Assembly: GCA_903231505.1 (NCBI GenBank)
Contig: CAFBRK010000029.1
Coordinates: 25,164 to 89,163 of the forward strand
Reading direction: 5' to 3'
Origin: Olavius algarvensis associated proteobacterium Delta 3
Lineage (GTDB): Bacteria > Desulfobacterota > Desulfobacteria > Desulfobacterales > CAFBRK01
Length of the DNA stretch: 64,000 bases
The position numbers were made by a program, and so were the translations under genes. Shown here one piece after another: positions 51,526-59,876 of this stretch (within the stretch, counting starts at the first letter, position 1; the number at the start of each line of letters is the position of its first letter). Under the pieces are notes generated by a model, which saw nothing but the letters and a program-made list of their open reading frames with translations, had not been told where the DNA came from and did not search any database.

Positions 51526-52077
51526 ATGGCTAAAAAAGTGCTTGTTCCGATCGCGGACGGCACCGAGGAAATCGAAGCGGTATGTATTATCGACGTTCTC
51601 CGAAGGGCAGGGGCCGACGTGACACTGGCCTCAGTGGATGGGCTCCAGATAACAGCCTCGAGGGGGGTAAAGATTATTGCCGATTGCCTGATCTATGACT
51701 GTCTGACCACCGATTACGACCTGATTGTGGTCCCCGGTGGCATGCCGGGAGCCGAGCGACTCAGCGACGCCGATGCGGTGGTTCGATTGCTCCAGGGCCA
51801 GCGCCGCAAAGAGCGGCTTTATGGGGCCATATGTGCGGCCCCGGCCGTAGTTCTCGAGCCCCACGGCCTTTTGGAAGACCGCCGGGCAACCAGCCACCCT
51901 TCCTTCGCAGATCGACTCACGGATCAGTCCGCCATCGGATCGAGAGTGGTCGTCGACGGCAACGTTGTTACCAGCCAGGGGCCGGGCACCGCCATTGAAT
52001 TCGCGCTGAAACTGGTGGAGTTGCTCTTCGGGAAAGAAAAAGCGGATGAAGTGGCCGAACCCCTGATGGTACCTTAA
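51526..52077 (+). CDS. DJ-1/PfpI-family protein
   Basis: Protein of 183 aa of the DJ-1 (YajL-like) group. The conserved Glu is in IADGTEEIE (about residue 15) and the redox-active Cys is in YGAICAAPAVVLEP near 105. PGGMPGAERLSDADAVVRLL near 66 and TSQGPGTAIEFAL near 148 complete the fold. The group is linked to repair of glycated or oxidised molecules and to stress protection. GGGAGG lies nine bases before the ATG. Confidence 0.92.
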   Translation: MAKKVLVPIADGTEEIEAVCIIDVLRRAGADVTLASVDGLQITASRGVKIIADCLIYDCLTTDYDLIVVPGGMPGAERLSDADAVVRLLQGQRRKERLYGAICAAPAVVLEPHGLLEDRRATSHPSFADRLTDQSAIGSRVVVDGNVVTSQGPGTAIEFALKLVELLFGKEKADEVAEPLMVP

Positions 52078-52229
52078 AAACAGGTAACAGGTATTGGGTG
52101 TCAGGTATTGGGCACCGGGTATTGGCGGCTACCATATGGCTAGGCCTTCCCCGTAACCGAATACCAAATACCTGATACCAAATACCGACCCCTACCCCTG
52201 CTACTGATGAGTAACCAACTGGATTCATT

Positions 52230-52736
52230 GTGGTAACGCATCCAGCGAAAACCGGTTATGTTGTGGGCGTCATTTCCGACACCCATGGTCTGCTGCGGGA
52301 TGAAGCGATCGACGCCCTGAAAGATGTGGATATGATCCTTCACGCCGGAGATATCGACATCCCGGATGTCCTCGACGGACTGCGGGCGGTGGCTCCGCTG
52401 GTGGCTGTGCGGGGCAATATGGATTTCGGCCGTCTGCGAAGTGAGTTGCCGGAAAACGACATCATCGAAGCCGCCGATCACCTGATCTATATGATTCACG
52501 AAATCGACCGCATCGATCTGGACCCTGCCGCCGCCGGAATCAGCGCGGTCGTTTACGGCCATTCCCATAAACCCCACATCCAAAAACGCCAGGGCGTCCT
52601 GTATATCAATCCCGGCAGCGCCGGGCCCCGGCGGTTCAGCTATCCGGTCACCGTGGCACGGGTGATTATCCGGGACGGTCGGCTCGAGGCTGAAATAATC
52701 GATGTGGACAGACAAACCATGCTGAAAGCGCCATGA
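52230..52736 (+). CDS. metallophosphoesterase, YfcE/MJ0936 type
   Basis: Phosphodiesterase of 168 aa. Metal motifs are SDTHG (residues 15-19), HAGDID near 35, RGNMDFG near 56 and GHSHKPH near 110, in the order of the calcineurin-like YfcE family. The protein probably hydrolyses phosphodiesters with two metals. It begins with GTG at 52230. A composite repeat block follows its stop codon. Confidence 0.9.
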   Translation: MVTHPAKTGYVVGVISDTHGLLRDEAIDALKDVDMILHAGDIDIPDVLDGLRAVAPLVAVRGNMDFGRLRSELPENDIIEAADHLIYMIHEIDRIDLDPAAAGISAVVYGHSHKPHIQKRQGVLYINPGSAGPRRFSYPVTVARVIIRDGRLEAEIIDVDRQTMLKAP

Positions 52737-52739
52737 TCT

Positions 52740-53112
52740 CCGTAAATGTACCCGGATACTGGATACTGGATACTGGTTGCTGGATGCTGGATACTGGATG
52801 CTGGGATGCTGGATGCCGAGTAGGAACCGGGTTCACCGTACCCGTACGGACCACAGGAGTAATGGAGTACTGGAGTGATGGATACGGATTCAAGATACGG
52901 GGATAGGGAATCTGGAGTGATGGCGTGATGACCAGCTAACTTTTTTTCCAATACTCCCACACTCCATTACTCCACAGGTCTTTTCCCCCACGGGCAAACC
53001 GGCCAAACTGGCCAACCGGCAAACCGTCGCACGGGCCCACCCCTCGACTCGCTCTGCTCGCTCCCTTCGACAGGCTCAGGACAGGCAGGACAGGCGGGCC
53101 CACGGATCATCA
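52740..53112 (+). repeat. composite intergenic repeat block, second copy
   Basis: GGATACTGGATACTGGATGC units (52757-52812), a run of ACTCCA/TGGAGTACTGGAGTGATGG copies, then ACGGGCAAACCGGCCAAACT arrays and the 66-bp block at 53040-53104 that is about 94 percent like 42831-42896 by eye. It ends 16 bp before the DUF123 start codon. Confidence 0.8.
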
Positions 53113-53120
53113 GGCGAACC

Positions 53121-53609
53121 ATGCAGGAACTCTGTATCTCTGACACCCCTTTCGTCACCGGAACCTACTGTTTGATTCTGAACCTCGAACAGGCGGCATG
53201 GATCCGGATCGGTGCCATGGGTGAGGTTGCCTTCCCGCCGGGCGGGTATCTTTATGTGGGAAGCGCGTTTGGCCCCGGTGGATTGCGGGCCAGGCTATCC
53301 CGTCATGTGGGGCGGGCGTCCCGATGCCACTGGCATATCGATTATTTCAGACAGCACGCCCACGTGACCGGGGCATTCGTTACCCAGTCAAAGAGGGTCT
53401 ATGAACATCGCTGGGCGCTACTGGCATCGACCCTCCCCGGCACATCCATCCCCGCGCGAAGATTCGGCGCCTCCGATTGCCGCTGTCCGGCCCACCTTTT
53501 TCATTTCAAGCACCCATCCGGAATAGGTGCCCTGGAGCGATTTCTGATCGATAAATTGCCCCCGGAACAAGCCCTAACATTTTTACATTACCGGGAAAAT
53601 TGCTCTTGA
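53121..53609 (+). CDS. DUF123/GIY-YIG nuclease-like protein
   Basis: Protein of 162 aa. The pattern GTYCLILNLEQAAWIRIG, LYVGSAFGPGGLRARLSRH near 51 and a Cys pair SDCRCPAHLFHF near 123 is typical of DUF123 proteins related to archaeal endonuclease-like domains; the Tyr and Arg of GIY-YIG-like sites can be seen in YVGS and RARLSRH. Nuclease activity is an inference from the family. Its ATG lies 16 bp after a repeat block. Confidence 0.82.
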   Translation: MQELCISDTPFVTGTYCLILNLEQAAWIRIGAMGEVAFPPGGYLYVGSAFGPGGLRARLSRHVGRASRCHWHIDYFRQHAHVTGAFVTQSKRVYEHRWALLASTLPGTSIPARRFGASDCRCPAHLFHFKHPSGIGALERFLIDKLPPEQALTFLHYRENCS

Positions 53610-53635
53610 CAGGCAACCGTGGCATCCGCTATCAG
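53606..53635 (+). promoter_or_regulatory. probable promoter of the trp leader
   Basis: TTGACA at 53606-53611 and TATCAG at 53630-53635 with an 18-bp spacer would start transcription near 53642, about 30 nt before the leader peptide. The -10 hexamer is weak. Confidence 0.45.
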
Positions 53636-53673
53636 GAAGCCTGTTAGAAAAATGTGTTAATAACGAGGTGGAA

Positions 53674-53715
53674 ATGACCTTTATCCGCTGGTGGTGGTGG
53701 TGGCTAAGGACCTGA
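53674..53715 (+). CDS. trpL: tryptophan operon leader peptide
   Basis: A 13-codon frame reads MTFIRWWWWWLRT and contains five consecutive TGG codons. A GAGGTGG sequence lies before its ATG. Consecutive Trp codons in a short, well-placed frame before a trp gene are diagnostic of transcription attenuation: when charged tRNA-Trp is scarce the ribosome stalls, the downstream RNA refolds and the terminator fails to form. The peptide itself has no other role. It is too short for most gene finders. Confidence 0.9.
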   Translation: MTFIRWWWWWLRT

Positions 53716-53756
53716 CGTTTGCTCACCACCTGTAATATGTAAAGAAAACACACGAG

Positions 53757-53810
53757 GCTGTGGGCGGCTTCAGCGTTCGATCCCGAAGTGGCTCACCGCT
53801 TTTTTCTTTT
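53757..53810 (+). terminator. attenuator terminator of the trp leader
   Basis: GCTGTGGGCGGCTTC (53757-53771) pairs with GAAGTGGCTCACCGC (53785-53799), with wobble pairs and two mismatches, followed by TTTTTTCTTTT. The leader also has CTCACCACC at 53722-53730, which can pair with the GGTGG repeats of the Trp codons and serve as the competing segment. Confidence 0.8.
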
Positions 53811-53843
53811 GCCGGGGCTGCCAGGGGCATCCCGGCTTTTTAA
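53811..53843 (+). terminator. second intrinsic terminator behind the attenuator
   Basis: GCCGGG (53811-53816) pairs with CCCGGC (53831-53836), followed by TTTTTAATTT. It sits directly after the first terminator. Tandem terminators would tighten the stop when tryptophan is plentiful. Confidence 0.75.
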
Positions 53844-54359
53844 TTTGGAAGCAACTCCCGACTCCCTGGGGTGTAACGCAAAAAACGCCGGTTAACCCAA
53901 TTGCCTAAGTGGAATCAATTAGGATTCAAGGGGTCAAGGTTTACCCGCCTTTGGCGGCGCCGGAGGCGACCAGGGATCCAAGGGGTCGAGCGAAACGGGC
54001 TAAAAAAACCAAACCTGCGGCACGTTGCCGGGAATACCAAGTTAGAACTCTATACCGAAATTCATAGGTCCCTTACGATTCGGTGCGGTTGAACCTATAG
54101 GCCTCTGTAGGCCAGAGCGGCCTGACCAGCAAGGATAGATATCTCACCCTACGGAAGCCAGCATTAAGGGCCGGGAACCGTACCGGGCCGATGTGGTAAG
54201 CAAACGGAACTGATGTATGACAACTACTATGGATACCACCACTTGAACCCTTGACTCCTCGAATCCTTGGACCCTCTTCTCCAACTAATTTGGAGAAGCA
54301 TCGAAAATTGAAGCCTCATGGCGCAACATGGGGACCGTTAAAATAAAAAGGAGGAAAAC
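53844..54359 (+). other. structured untranslated region between attenuator and trpB2
   Basis: No gene is seen in about 510 bp. GGATTCAAGGGGTCAAGG at 53931-53948 has an imperfect inverted partner at 54241-54275 (GGACCC/CTTGACTCCTCGAATCC), so the middle part may be an inserted element. Inside are short hairpins such as ATAGGT/ACCTAT (54062-54102) and GGCC-GG/CCGGGCC near 54170-54191. A ribosome-binding site AAAAGGAGG lies at 54347-54353 before the trpB2 ATG. It may be a transcribed leader RNA; the type is not known. Confidence 0.55.
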
Positions 54360-55736
54360 ATGGTGGCCAGAAAGATCGTTCTTAGCGAATCCGAAATCCC
54401 GAGGCAATGGTACAATGTTCTTGCCGACATCAAAATGAATCCCCCTCTGGGGCCGGACGGTAATCCGGTATCGCCGGATATGCTGGCACCGGTGTTTCCG
54501 ATGAACCTGATCGAGCAGGAGGTCAGCCCGGATCGATGGATCGACATCCCGGAAGAGGTCCTGTCGATCTATGCCATCTGGCGTCCCTCCCCGCTCGTGC
54601 GGGCGGTGGCTCTTGAAAAAGCGCTCGACACCCCGGCACGGATCTATTTCAAGAACGAAAGCGTCAGCCCTCCGGGAAGCCACAAACCGAACACGTCTGT
54701 CCCCCAGGTGTATTACAACAAAGTTTTCGGCATTGAGCGCATGACGACTGAAACCGGCGCCGGCCAGTGGGGGAGCGCGTTGTCGTTCGCCTGCGCTCAA
54801 TTCGGCATGGAATGCAGGGTCTACATGGTCCGTGTCAGTTTTGATCAGAAACCATACCGCAAGGCGATGATGGAAACGTGGGGCGGGAAATGTGTGGCCA
54901 GCCCCAGCACCGAAACCAAGGCCGGGAGGGATATTCTCGAAAAGTATCCGGACACGCCCGGCAGCCTCGGCATTGCGATCAGCGAAGCCATCGAGGCGGC
55001 GGTGAGCGATACATCCGGAAAGACACGCTATTCGCTGGGCAGCGTGCTGAACCATGTCGTGCTCCACCAGACCGTGGTGGGTTTGGAGGCTAAAAAGCAG
55101 CTCGAAACCATCGGCGAATACCCGGATGTCATTATCGGATGCGCCGGCGGCGGCAGCAATTTCGGCGGGCTCGCCTTCCCGTTCGTGCTCGATAAAATAA
55201 ACGGCAAAGAGATTGCCATCTATCCTGTGGAGCCGGCGGCCTGTCCCACCCTGACCAAAGCCCCGTTTGTGTACGATCACGGGGATACTGCACGCTACAC
55301 CCCGTTGCTGCCGATGCACAGCCTCGGTCATGCCTTCGTGCCGCCACCGGTGCACGCCGGCGGCCTCCGCTACCATGGCATGGCACCGACGGTCAGTCAG
55401 CTGGTGAACGAGGGCATTCTCGAGGCCAAGGCGGTGACCCAGCTCGATGCCTTGGCCGCCGGGATACTCCTTAGCCGGACAGAGGGGATCATTCCGGCCC
55501 CGGAAACAACCCATGCCCTGGCCACCGTTGTGGAAGAGGCCAAAAAAGCAAAGGAAGAGGGCAAGGAGAAGGTCATTCTGTTCAACTGGAGCGGCCACGG
55601 CCTGCTGGATTTGACGGCCTACGAAAAGTTCCTGGCCGATGAACTGAGCAACTTTGTATTGAGTGACAAAGAAATCGAAGAGGCTGAAAAAGTGTTTGCC
55701 GAGTTCCCGAAACCGGAAGCGCTGAAGAGCCGGTAA
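54360..55736 (+). CDS. trpB: tryptophan synthase beta subunit-like (TrpB2)
   Basis: PLP enzyme of 458 aa of the TrpB2 group, longer than the 400 aa of TrpB1. The PLP lysine lies in [11 protein letters not shown] near 107, [19 protein letters not shown] near 131 follows and the phosphate-binding loop is [11 protein letters not shown] near 263. TrpB2 proteins catalyse indole plus serine to tryptophan and often function without a TrpA partner. No trpA, trpD or other trp genes occur in the window. The Trp-rich leader upstream shows control by attenuation. Confidence 0.93.
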   Translation: MVARKIVLSESEIPRQWYNVLADIKMNPPLGPDGNPVSPDMLAPVFPMNLIEQEVSPDRWIDIPEEVLSIYAIWRPSPLVRAVALEKALDTPARIYFKNESVSPPGSHKPNTSVPQVYYNKVFGIERMTTETGAGQWGSALSFACAQFGMECRVYMVRVSFDQKPYRKAMMETWGGKCVASPSTETKAGRDILEKYPDTPGSLGIAISEAIEAAVSDTSGKTRYSLGSVLNHVVLHQTVVGLEAKKQLETIGEYPDVIIGCAGGGSNFGGLAFPFVLDKINGKEIAIYPVEPAACPTLTKAPFVYDHGDTARYTPLLPMHSLGHAFVPPPVHAGGLRYHGMAPTVSQLVNEGILEAKAVTQLDALAAGILLSRTEGIIPAPETTHALATVVEEAKKAKEEGKEKVILFNWSGHGLLDLTAYEKFLADELSNFVLSDKEIEEAEKVFAEFPKPEALKSR

Positions 55737-56248
55737 CAGGATACTTGCGGGATATCAGAGTGCATACGGTGTGTTGTGCTGCTGATACTCTTTCCCGCCA
55801 TCGTCACGTTTTTGCCGGACGTGATCCGATAATTAATAAAAAAACTCTTGATTCGATGGCCCAAAGTTGGTAAAGCCCTACGATCAAGATCTGGATCATT
55901 TCCTGCGCTGATGCTGTTATATCGATTTCGGGGTTGATCTCTTAAAATGTTTCGGGTCTAAAATGACAGCCCGGGCCGTATACAAGAATTGTGTGAGAAA
56001 ATGTAGCCTCCCACTACGATACGGCCCGGGCTTCCTTTTTTTAAACAGGTTGACGCCCAATTTCTGGACCCGGTGTTTACATCGGCGTTCCCCTTCCCTT
56101 GCAAATCTTCGCTATCGGCATCGGCCTTGGCCGGTTTCTTTTTCGGACTTCTCCATCATAACATCAAAACGCCGGACATTTCAACGATCCCGTGACGTTA
56201 TTCAGAATTTCGGCGGTGCGCACATATAGTCGGAGTGTGCATTGACGG
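55737..56248. other. intergenic region behind trpB2
   Basis: No gene was found. The only clear structure is the long-stem terminator at 55968-56042. The region 56043-56248 shows nothing recognisable. Confidence 0.6.
55968..56042 (+). terminator. long-stem terminator downstream of trpB2
   Basis: AGCCCGGGCCGTAT (55968-55981) is exactly complementary to ATACGGCCCGGGCT (56019-56032), followed by TCCTTTTTTT. The stem is strong, the loop about 37 nt. Confidence 0.7.
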
Positions 56249-56449
56249 TTATTCACTCGATGCACCTTCGGGTTCGGACTCGGAATCGGGATCGATCTTA
56301 TTTGCGCTGCAATCCGATAATTCCTCCCGAACCGTGTATCCACGCTGACCAAGATCCGTCAGCATGGCAACGATTCGATCCAGTAAGAGGTTGGCTTCAG
56401 ATTGGAGGGATATCCGATACACATCCAGTTGCTCATATCCGAAAGTCAT
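56249..56449 (-). pseudogene. truncated four-helix-bundle (23S rRNA IVP-type) protein
   Basis: The 66-codon frame has the N-terminal FGYEQLDVYRISL and C-terminal LLDRIVAMLTDLGQRGYTVREE of the four-helix-bundle (IVP-like) family, joined after an internal deletion of about half the protein. The tail DSESEPEGASSE is encoded by GATACC/GATTCC-type repeats. The family usually is about 110-130 aa, so this is a broken copy. Confidence 0.65.
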
Positions 56450-56463
56450 CGCCGTTTTCTTCT

Positions 56464-56506
56464 CCTATACCGATACCGATACCGATACCGATTCCGACCC
56501 CGAATA
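56464..56506 (+). repeat. GATACC tandem array
   Basis: Six or so copies of CCGATA in a row (CCTATACCGATACCGATACC) directly upstream of the IVP-like remnant start. Similar GATACC/GGAATCGG stretches lie at 56262-56300, 30093-30180, 23930-24005 and 59663-59705. Confidence 0.85.
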
Positions 56507-56557
56507 AAAATCCTTTCTGAATATCACGCCTGGGTGATCGTATAACCCAAAGAACCA

Positions 56558-57460
56558 TCAGCGAAAGATCGGTTCTAAATTGGACACGTTGCGTTGCATG
56601 ACCGACAGGAAATCACCTTCCGGCGGCACGTTCCCGCAGGGATCAAACACGGCGCTCCGGATGCCCATTGTTTTCAAATTTTCCGTTGCAGATGTGATCG
56701 GCGGGCCCTCCCAAATCATCCATTGGGCTGGATGCATCTCCAATACGTTACTCAATTCGGTGATCTGACCGGGGGAAGGCTCCTGATCCGGCTCCCAATG
56801 AACCGACCTGCCGTTTAAGCCGTAGCCTTTTGCCAGGTACTCATATACCGGATGAGAAAAGATCATCGGGACGGTGTTCCTATTGGAGACAACAGATTTT
56901 ATCCGGCTGTCGAGCGTCAGCAAATCATTTTTAAGCGACAGAAAATTGGCCATGAACGTGTCCTTTTGCTGCGGCCGTTTGCGGGCCAGCGCCCCGAAAA
57001 CCGCTTCAGCCTGTTTGGCCGCCAGGGACAGGTCCAGCCAGGTGGTGAAGGCCGGCCCCTCATGGGCGTGCTTCCCTTTGGCACCGTGGCTGTGGGTCAT
57101 GGTTTCCTTGACAGTAAGGTACCGGTCCTTGAACTCCCGGGACGTGTCTATGGTTCTGGAACGCGGCAGGCTGACTTTGCCCACCCATTTGGCGTATCCG
57201 GCGCCGTTCAACAGAATCAGATCCGCCTGCTGGTAGGCGCCGATCTCTGCAACTTCAGGTGTCCAATATACCGGATCCACGTCTGCCGGCACCGGAAACG
57301 TCACCTTGACGTGTGGACCGCCGATCCGTTCGGCGAAGTATTTCAGTGGATAGTTGACCACGTAGATGTTCAAAGGGCTGTCAGCGGTACTGGCTGTCGC
57401 TCCGATGAACACGAACGCCATGCAAAGGGCAACACGGTGCAGGCTTTGACGGTGAAACAT
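56558..57460 (-). CDS. ZnuA-like metal-binding protein of an ABC system
   Basis: Periplasmic binding protein of 300 aa. It has a signal peptide (VALCMAFVFIGATASTA) and the cluster A-1 metal-binding fold: NYPLKYFAERIGG, HVKVTFPVPADVDPVYWTPEVAEIGAYQQADLILLNGAGYAKW. A His-rich loop (HSHGAKGKHAHE, about 110-122), FSHPVYEYLAKGYGL near 194 and WEGPPITSATENLKTMG near 250 fit a Zn/Mn-binding protein. The ATG at 57460 follows AGGAG. It lies after an FtsX-like permease rather than a ZnuB channel, which is unusual. Confidence 0.87.
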   Translation of the reverse strand: MFHRQSLHRVALCMAFVFIGATASTADSPLNIYVVNYPLKYFAERIGGPHVKVTFPVPADVDPVYWTPEVAEIGAYQQADLILLNGAGYAKWVGKVSLPRSRTIDTSREFKDRYLTVKETMTHSHGAKGKHAHEGPAFTTWLDLSLAAKQAEAVFGALARKRPQQKDTFMANFLSLKNDLLTLDSRIKSVVSNRNTVPMIFSHPVYEYLAKGYGLNGRSVHWEPDQEPSPGQITELSNVLEMHPAQWMIWEGPPITSATENLKTMGIRSAVFDPCGNVPPEGDFLSVMQRNVSNLEPIFR

Positions 57461-57492
57461 GGAGATCTCCTGGGTAAAATCCAAAAGCAGGT

Positions 57493-58671
57493 TCATCCAA
57501 TAAACAGCATCCGCACCAGATCATGGGTAAACTGGTGGACCACCATCAGCATGGCGCCGCAAAGCGCAGCGCTGGATGAAACAATAATCAGAATTTCTGC
57601 GGCCAGCAGCTTGGCGATGGTCAGGCGGCTGCAACCGATTTTGAAAATGGTCTGGATCTCCCGTTGGCGCAGCCGCAGGGACAGGGCAAATACCAGGATG
57701 ATCGCCATGATGGTTGCCAGGGCAACCACCGACACGACGGCATCCAGCACGTTCTTGATGCGAAAGATGTTCTGCAGCAGCCCGTCGATGACGTTCGCCG
57801 GGCGCAGAATCTGCTGGGTTTCCTCCTTGGACAGGTATCGGCCCTGCAGAATCGTTCCGGATTTCTCATCTGTCGGTACGGCGATGACCGCAGAGATGGG
57901 ATAGACCTCGGTATTGCCATGAAAATGGAAACTGTCGATGTTTTTCTCGCTGATTTCCGTGTAGTGGTACAGCTTGGCCGTGGCAGCCACATTGGATTCC
58001 GAGCGCTTCAACACCAGCGTCGGATCCTTGAGTTGAATCACATCCTGATGGCCGTGGCCCAGTCCCTGGATTACCCAGGCTGTCTTCAGGTCGACGAAAA
58101 CGGCCAGATCATCGGCGGTGTGGGTTCTGTCGAAAATCCCCACCACCTTCATCTTGAGGGGATAAACGCCGGCCAGATCGAAGAGGCTTTCCGGCGAGGA
58201 TATCAGATGATCGCCCGGTTCAAGGTTCAACTCTTCTGCGGCCCGGGCACCGACCACGCATTCTCCCAATACTGCGAGTGGTCTCCCCGAAGCGACGCGG
58301 AGATTTCGGAAATCAAAATAATCCATAGCGGTTCCCACAATGGGAAATCCCCGGGCCTGGAACCGCGTGTACATGGGAATGGCCATGGCCAGGCCCGAAT
58401 CCCAGATACGGTTGGCCGCCTCCATGCTGATGGTTTCGGGCCGCTCGTTCCCGAAGTACAGGGAGTTCATGACCAGGTCCAGGGCACTGCCCTTGGCGCC
58501 GACGATCAATGGCGTGGAAACAGCCCGCGACATGAGCTGGCGTTCGCTCTCGTCCAGCAGCAGCTGCAGCGCAAAGGGAAGAAATGCGATCAGGGTGATG
58601 CAGGCCACCAATACCACGGTTTTTATGCGGTTGTAGGTGATGTATCGGTACGCTAGGTAAAGGCTATCCAT
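57493..58671 (-). CDS. FtsX-like (MacB/LolC-type) ABC permease
   Basis: Membrane protein of 392 aa with one N-terminal helix (VVLVACITLIAFLPFALQLLL, about 19-39), a large periplasmic domain and three C-terminal helices near 290-390, the layout of type VII (FtsX/LolC/MacB) permeases. These proteins act by mechanotransmission and do not form an import channel. The ZnuA-like gene starts 33 bp downstream. The LolD-like ATPase gene is 95 bp upstream and probably powers it. Confidence 0.87.
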   Translation of the reverse strand: MDSLYLAYRYITYNRIKTVVLVACITLIAFLPFALQLLLDESERQLMSRAVSTPLIVGAKGSALDLVMNSLYFGNERPETISMEAANRIWDSGLAMAIPMYTRFQARGFPIVGTAMDYFDFRNLRVASGRPLAVLGECVVGARAAEELNLEPGDHLISSPESLFDLAGVYPLKMKVVGIFDRTHTADDLAVFVDLKTAWVIQGLGHGHQDVIQLKDPTLVLKRSESNVAATAKLYHYTEISEKNIDSFHFHGNTEVYPISAVIAVPTDEKSGTILQGRYLSKEETQQILRPANVIDGLLQNIFRIKNVLDAVVSVVALATIMAIILVFALSLRLRQREIQTIFKIGCSRLTIAKLLAAEILIIVSSSAALCGAMLMVVHQFTHDLVRMLFIG

Positions 58672-58766
58672 AGGATCTCAGATAAGAAGCACGTCCCACC
58701 GTTGTTCACGCTATGGCGGGCAAGAATACGAATATCGAAATTCGAAACAGATTCAAAATCCCCAAT

Positions 58767-59432
58767 CTAAAATCCAAAATTTCCAAAATCCCGAAAATCA
58801 ATCACCCTGTCGAATCGATCCAACAATTCGTGATCGTGTGTCACAGCCAGCAGTGACGTATCGTCTTCATCCACAGCGGTAAACAGAAGATCGAGTATTT
58901 TTGTCTTGTTTTCGGGGTCCAGATTGCCGGTGGCTTCGTCGGCCAGAATCAGTTTGGGCTGCGGCAGCAGTGCCCGGCAGATGGCGGCGCGCTGTTTCTC
59001 TCCCTGGGAAAGGTCATTGGGCCGTCGTTTGATCTTATCCCCGATGCTCATGGCCGTTGCCAGCATTCCGGCCCGCTGATGCACCGATGCGTCCAGCTTC
59101 AGGGCGTCGGTAATGCGATACGGGTGCAGAATGTTGTCCATGACATCGAGGTAGTCGAGCAGCTCGAAGTCCTGGAACACGAACCCGATCGAGGTAATCC
59201 GAAAGCGGCGCCGTGCGTTATCGTTCAATCGACTCACTTCGGTGCCGGCGATATGAATCACGCCCCGGTCAGGAGTGATGATGCCTGCGATCAGATTCAG
59301 CAGGGTCGTCTTTCCCGTGCCGCTGGGGCCAATGACGGCGGTTTTCTCCTTTCTCGCCAGGTTCAGGGCCCTTATGGAAAGAGAGAAATTGCCGGTCGGG
59401 TAGTGGAATTCAAGATCGTTTATTTGAATCAT
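58767..59432 (-). CDS. LolD-type ABC ATPase
   Basis: Nucleotide-binding protein of 221 aa. Walker A GPSGTGKTTLLNL near 36, signature LSQGEKQRAAICRAL near 140, Walker B LILADEATGNLD near 159 and the switch His in VTHDHELL near 196. It matches the LolD/MacB/FtsE class that drives FtsX-like permeases. The last residues (FRDFGNFGF) are encoded by an AAAATCC-type repeat that runs past the stop codon. It forms one unit with the permease and the ZnuA-like gene. Confidence 0.9.
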   Translation of the reverse strand: MIQINDLEFHYPTGNFSLSIRALNLARKEKTAVIGPSGTGKTTLLNLIAGIITPDRGVIHIAGTEVSRLNDNARRRFRITSIGFVFQDFELLDYLDVMDNILHPYRITDALKLDASVHQRAGMLATAMSIGDKIKRRPNDLSQGEKQRAAICRALLPQPKLILADEATGNLDPENKTKILDLLFTAVDEDDTSLLAVTHDHELLDRFDRVIDFRDFGNFGF

Positions 59433-59876
59433 TGCAACCCATTCGAATTTGGATTTTGGATGCGTTGCTGGACAAACGTCGCTCCACTGTATTTATTCTC
59501 TTTGATGGACCCATTCCATGCAATGTCCGGGAGTCATTTTCGTTTGATCTCCGGCACCGATACCGAACCCGAGCACAACTTGCCGTAGTGATCGGTCTCG
59601 CAAGTAAATCCAAACGCGGATGCTACGAGCATTCGTATATCGGCGTTAAACATTCCGATGGACCATCGGGATCGGAATCGCTATCGGAATCGGTATCGAT
59701 CTCATCCGTTTGCTCTTCGATCCCGGCCCCAACCTTAAGACAGAGCAGAAGCATTCATCCATACAAAAGACTCGCTAAGTCACACTAAAGATCAAATCCG
59801 AGATCTTATCGCTATCCGAAATGTTGTCATGAGGGGGCGAGGCAGGCCGAATCCCCAATACCCGATACCCACGGTG
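59433..59876. other. 444-bp intergenic region with GATACC-type repeats
   Basis: 59663-59705 contains GGGATCGGAATCGCTATCGG and related units, and 59555-59580 a short CGATACCGAACC run. No gene is supported. Confidence 0.6.

Noticed and set aside
54000..54290. Group II intron fragment before trpB2
   Set aside because: No domain V hairpin or reverse-transcriptase fragment could be recognised; left as an unexplained structured block.
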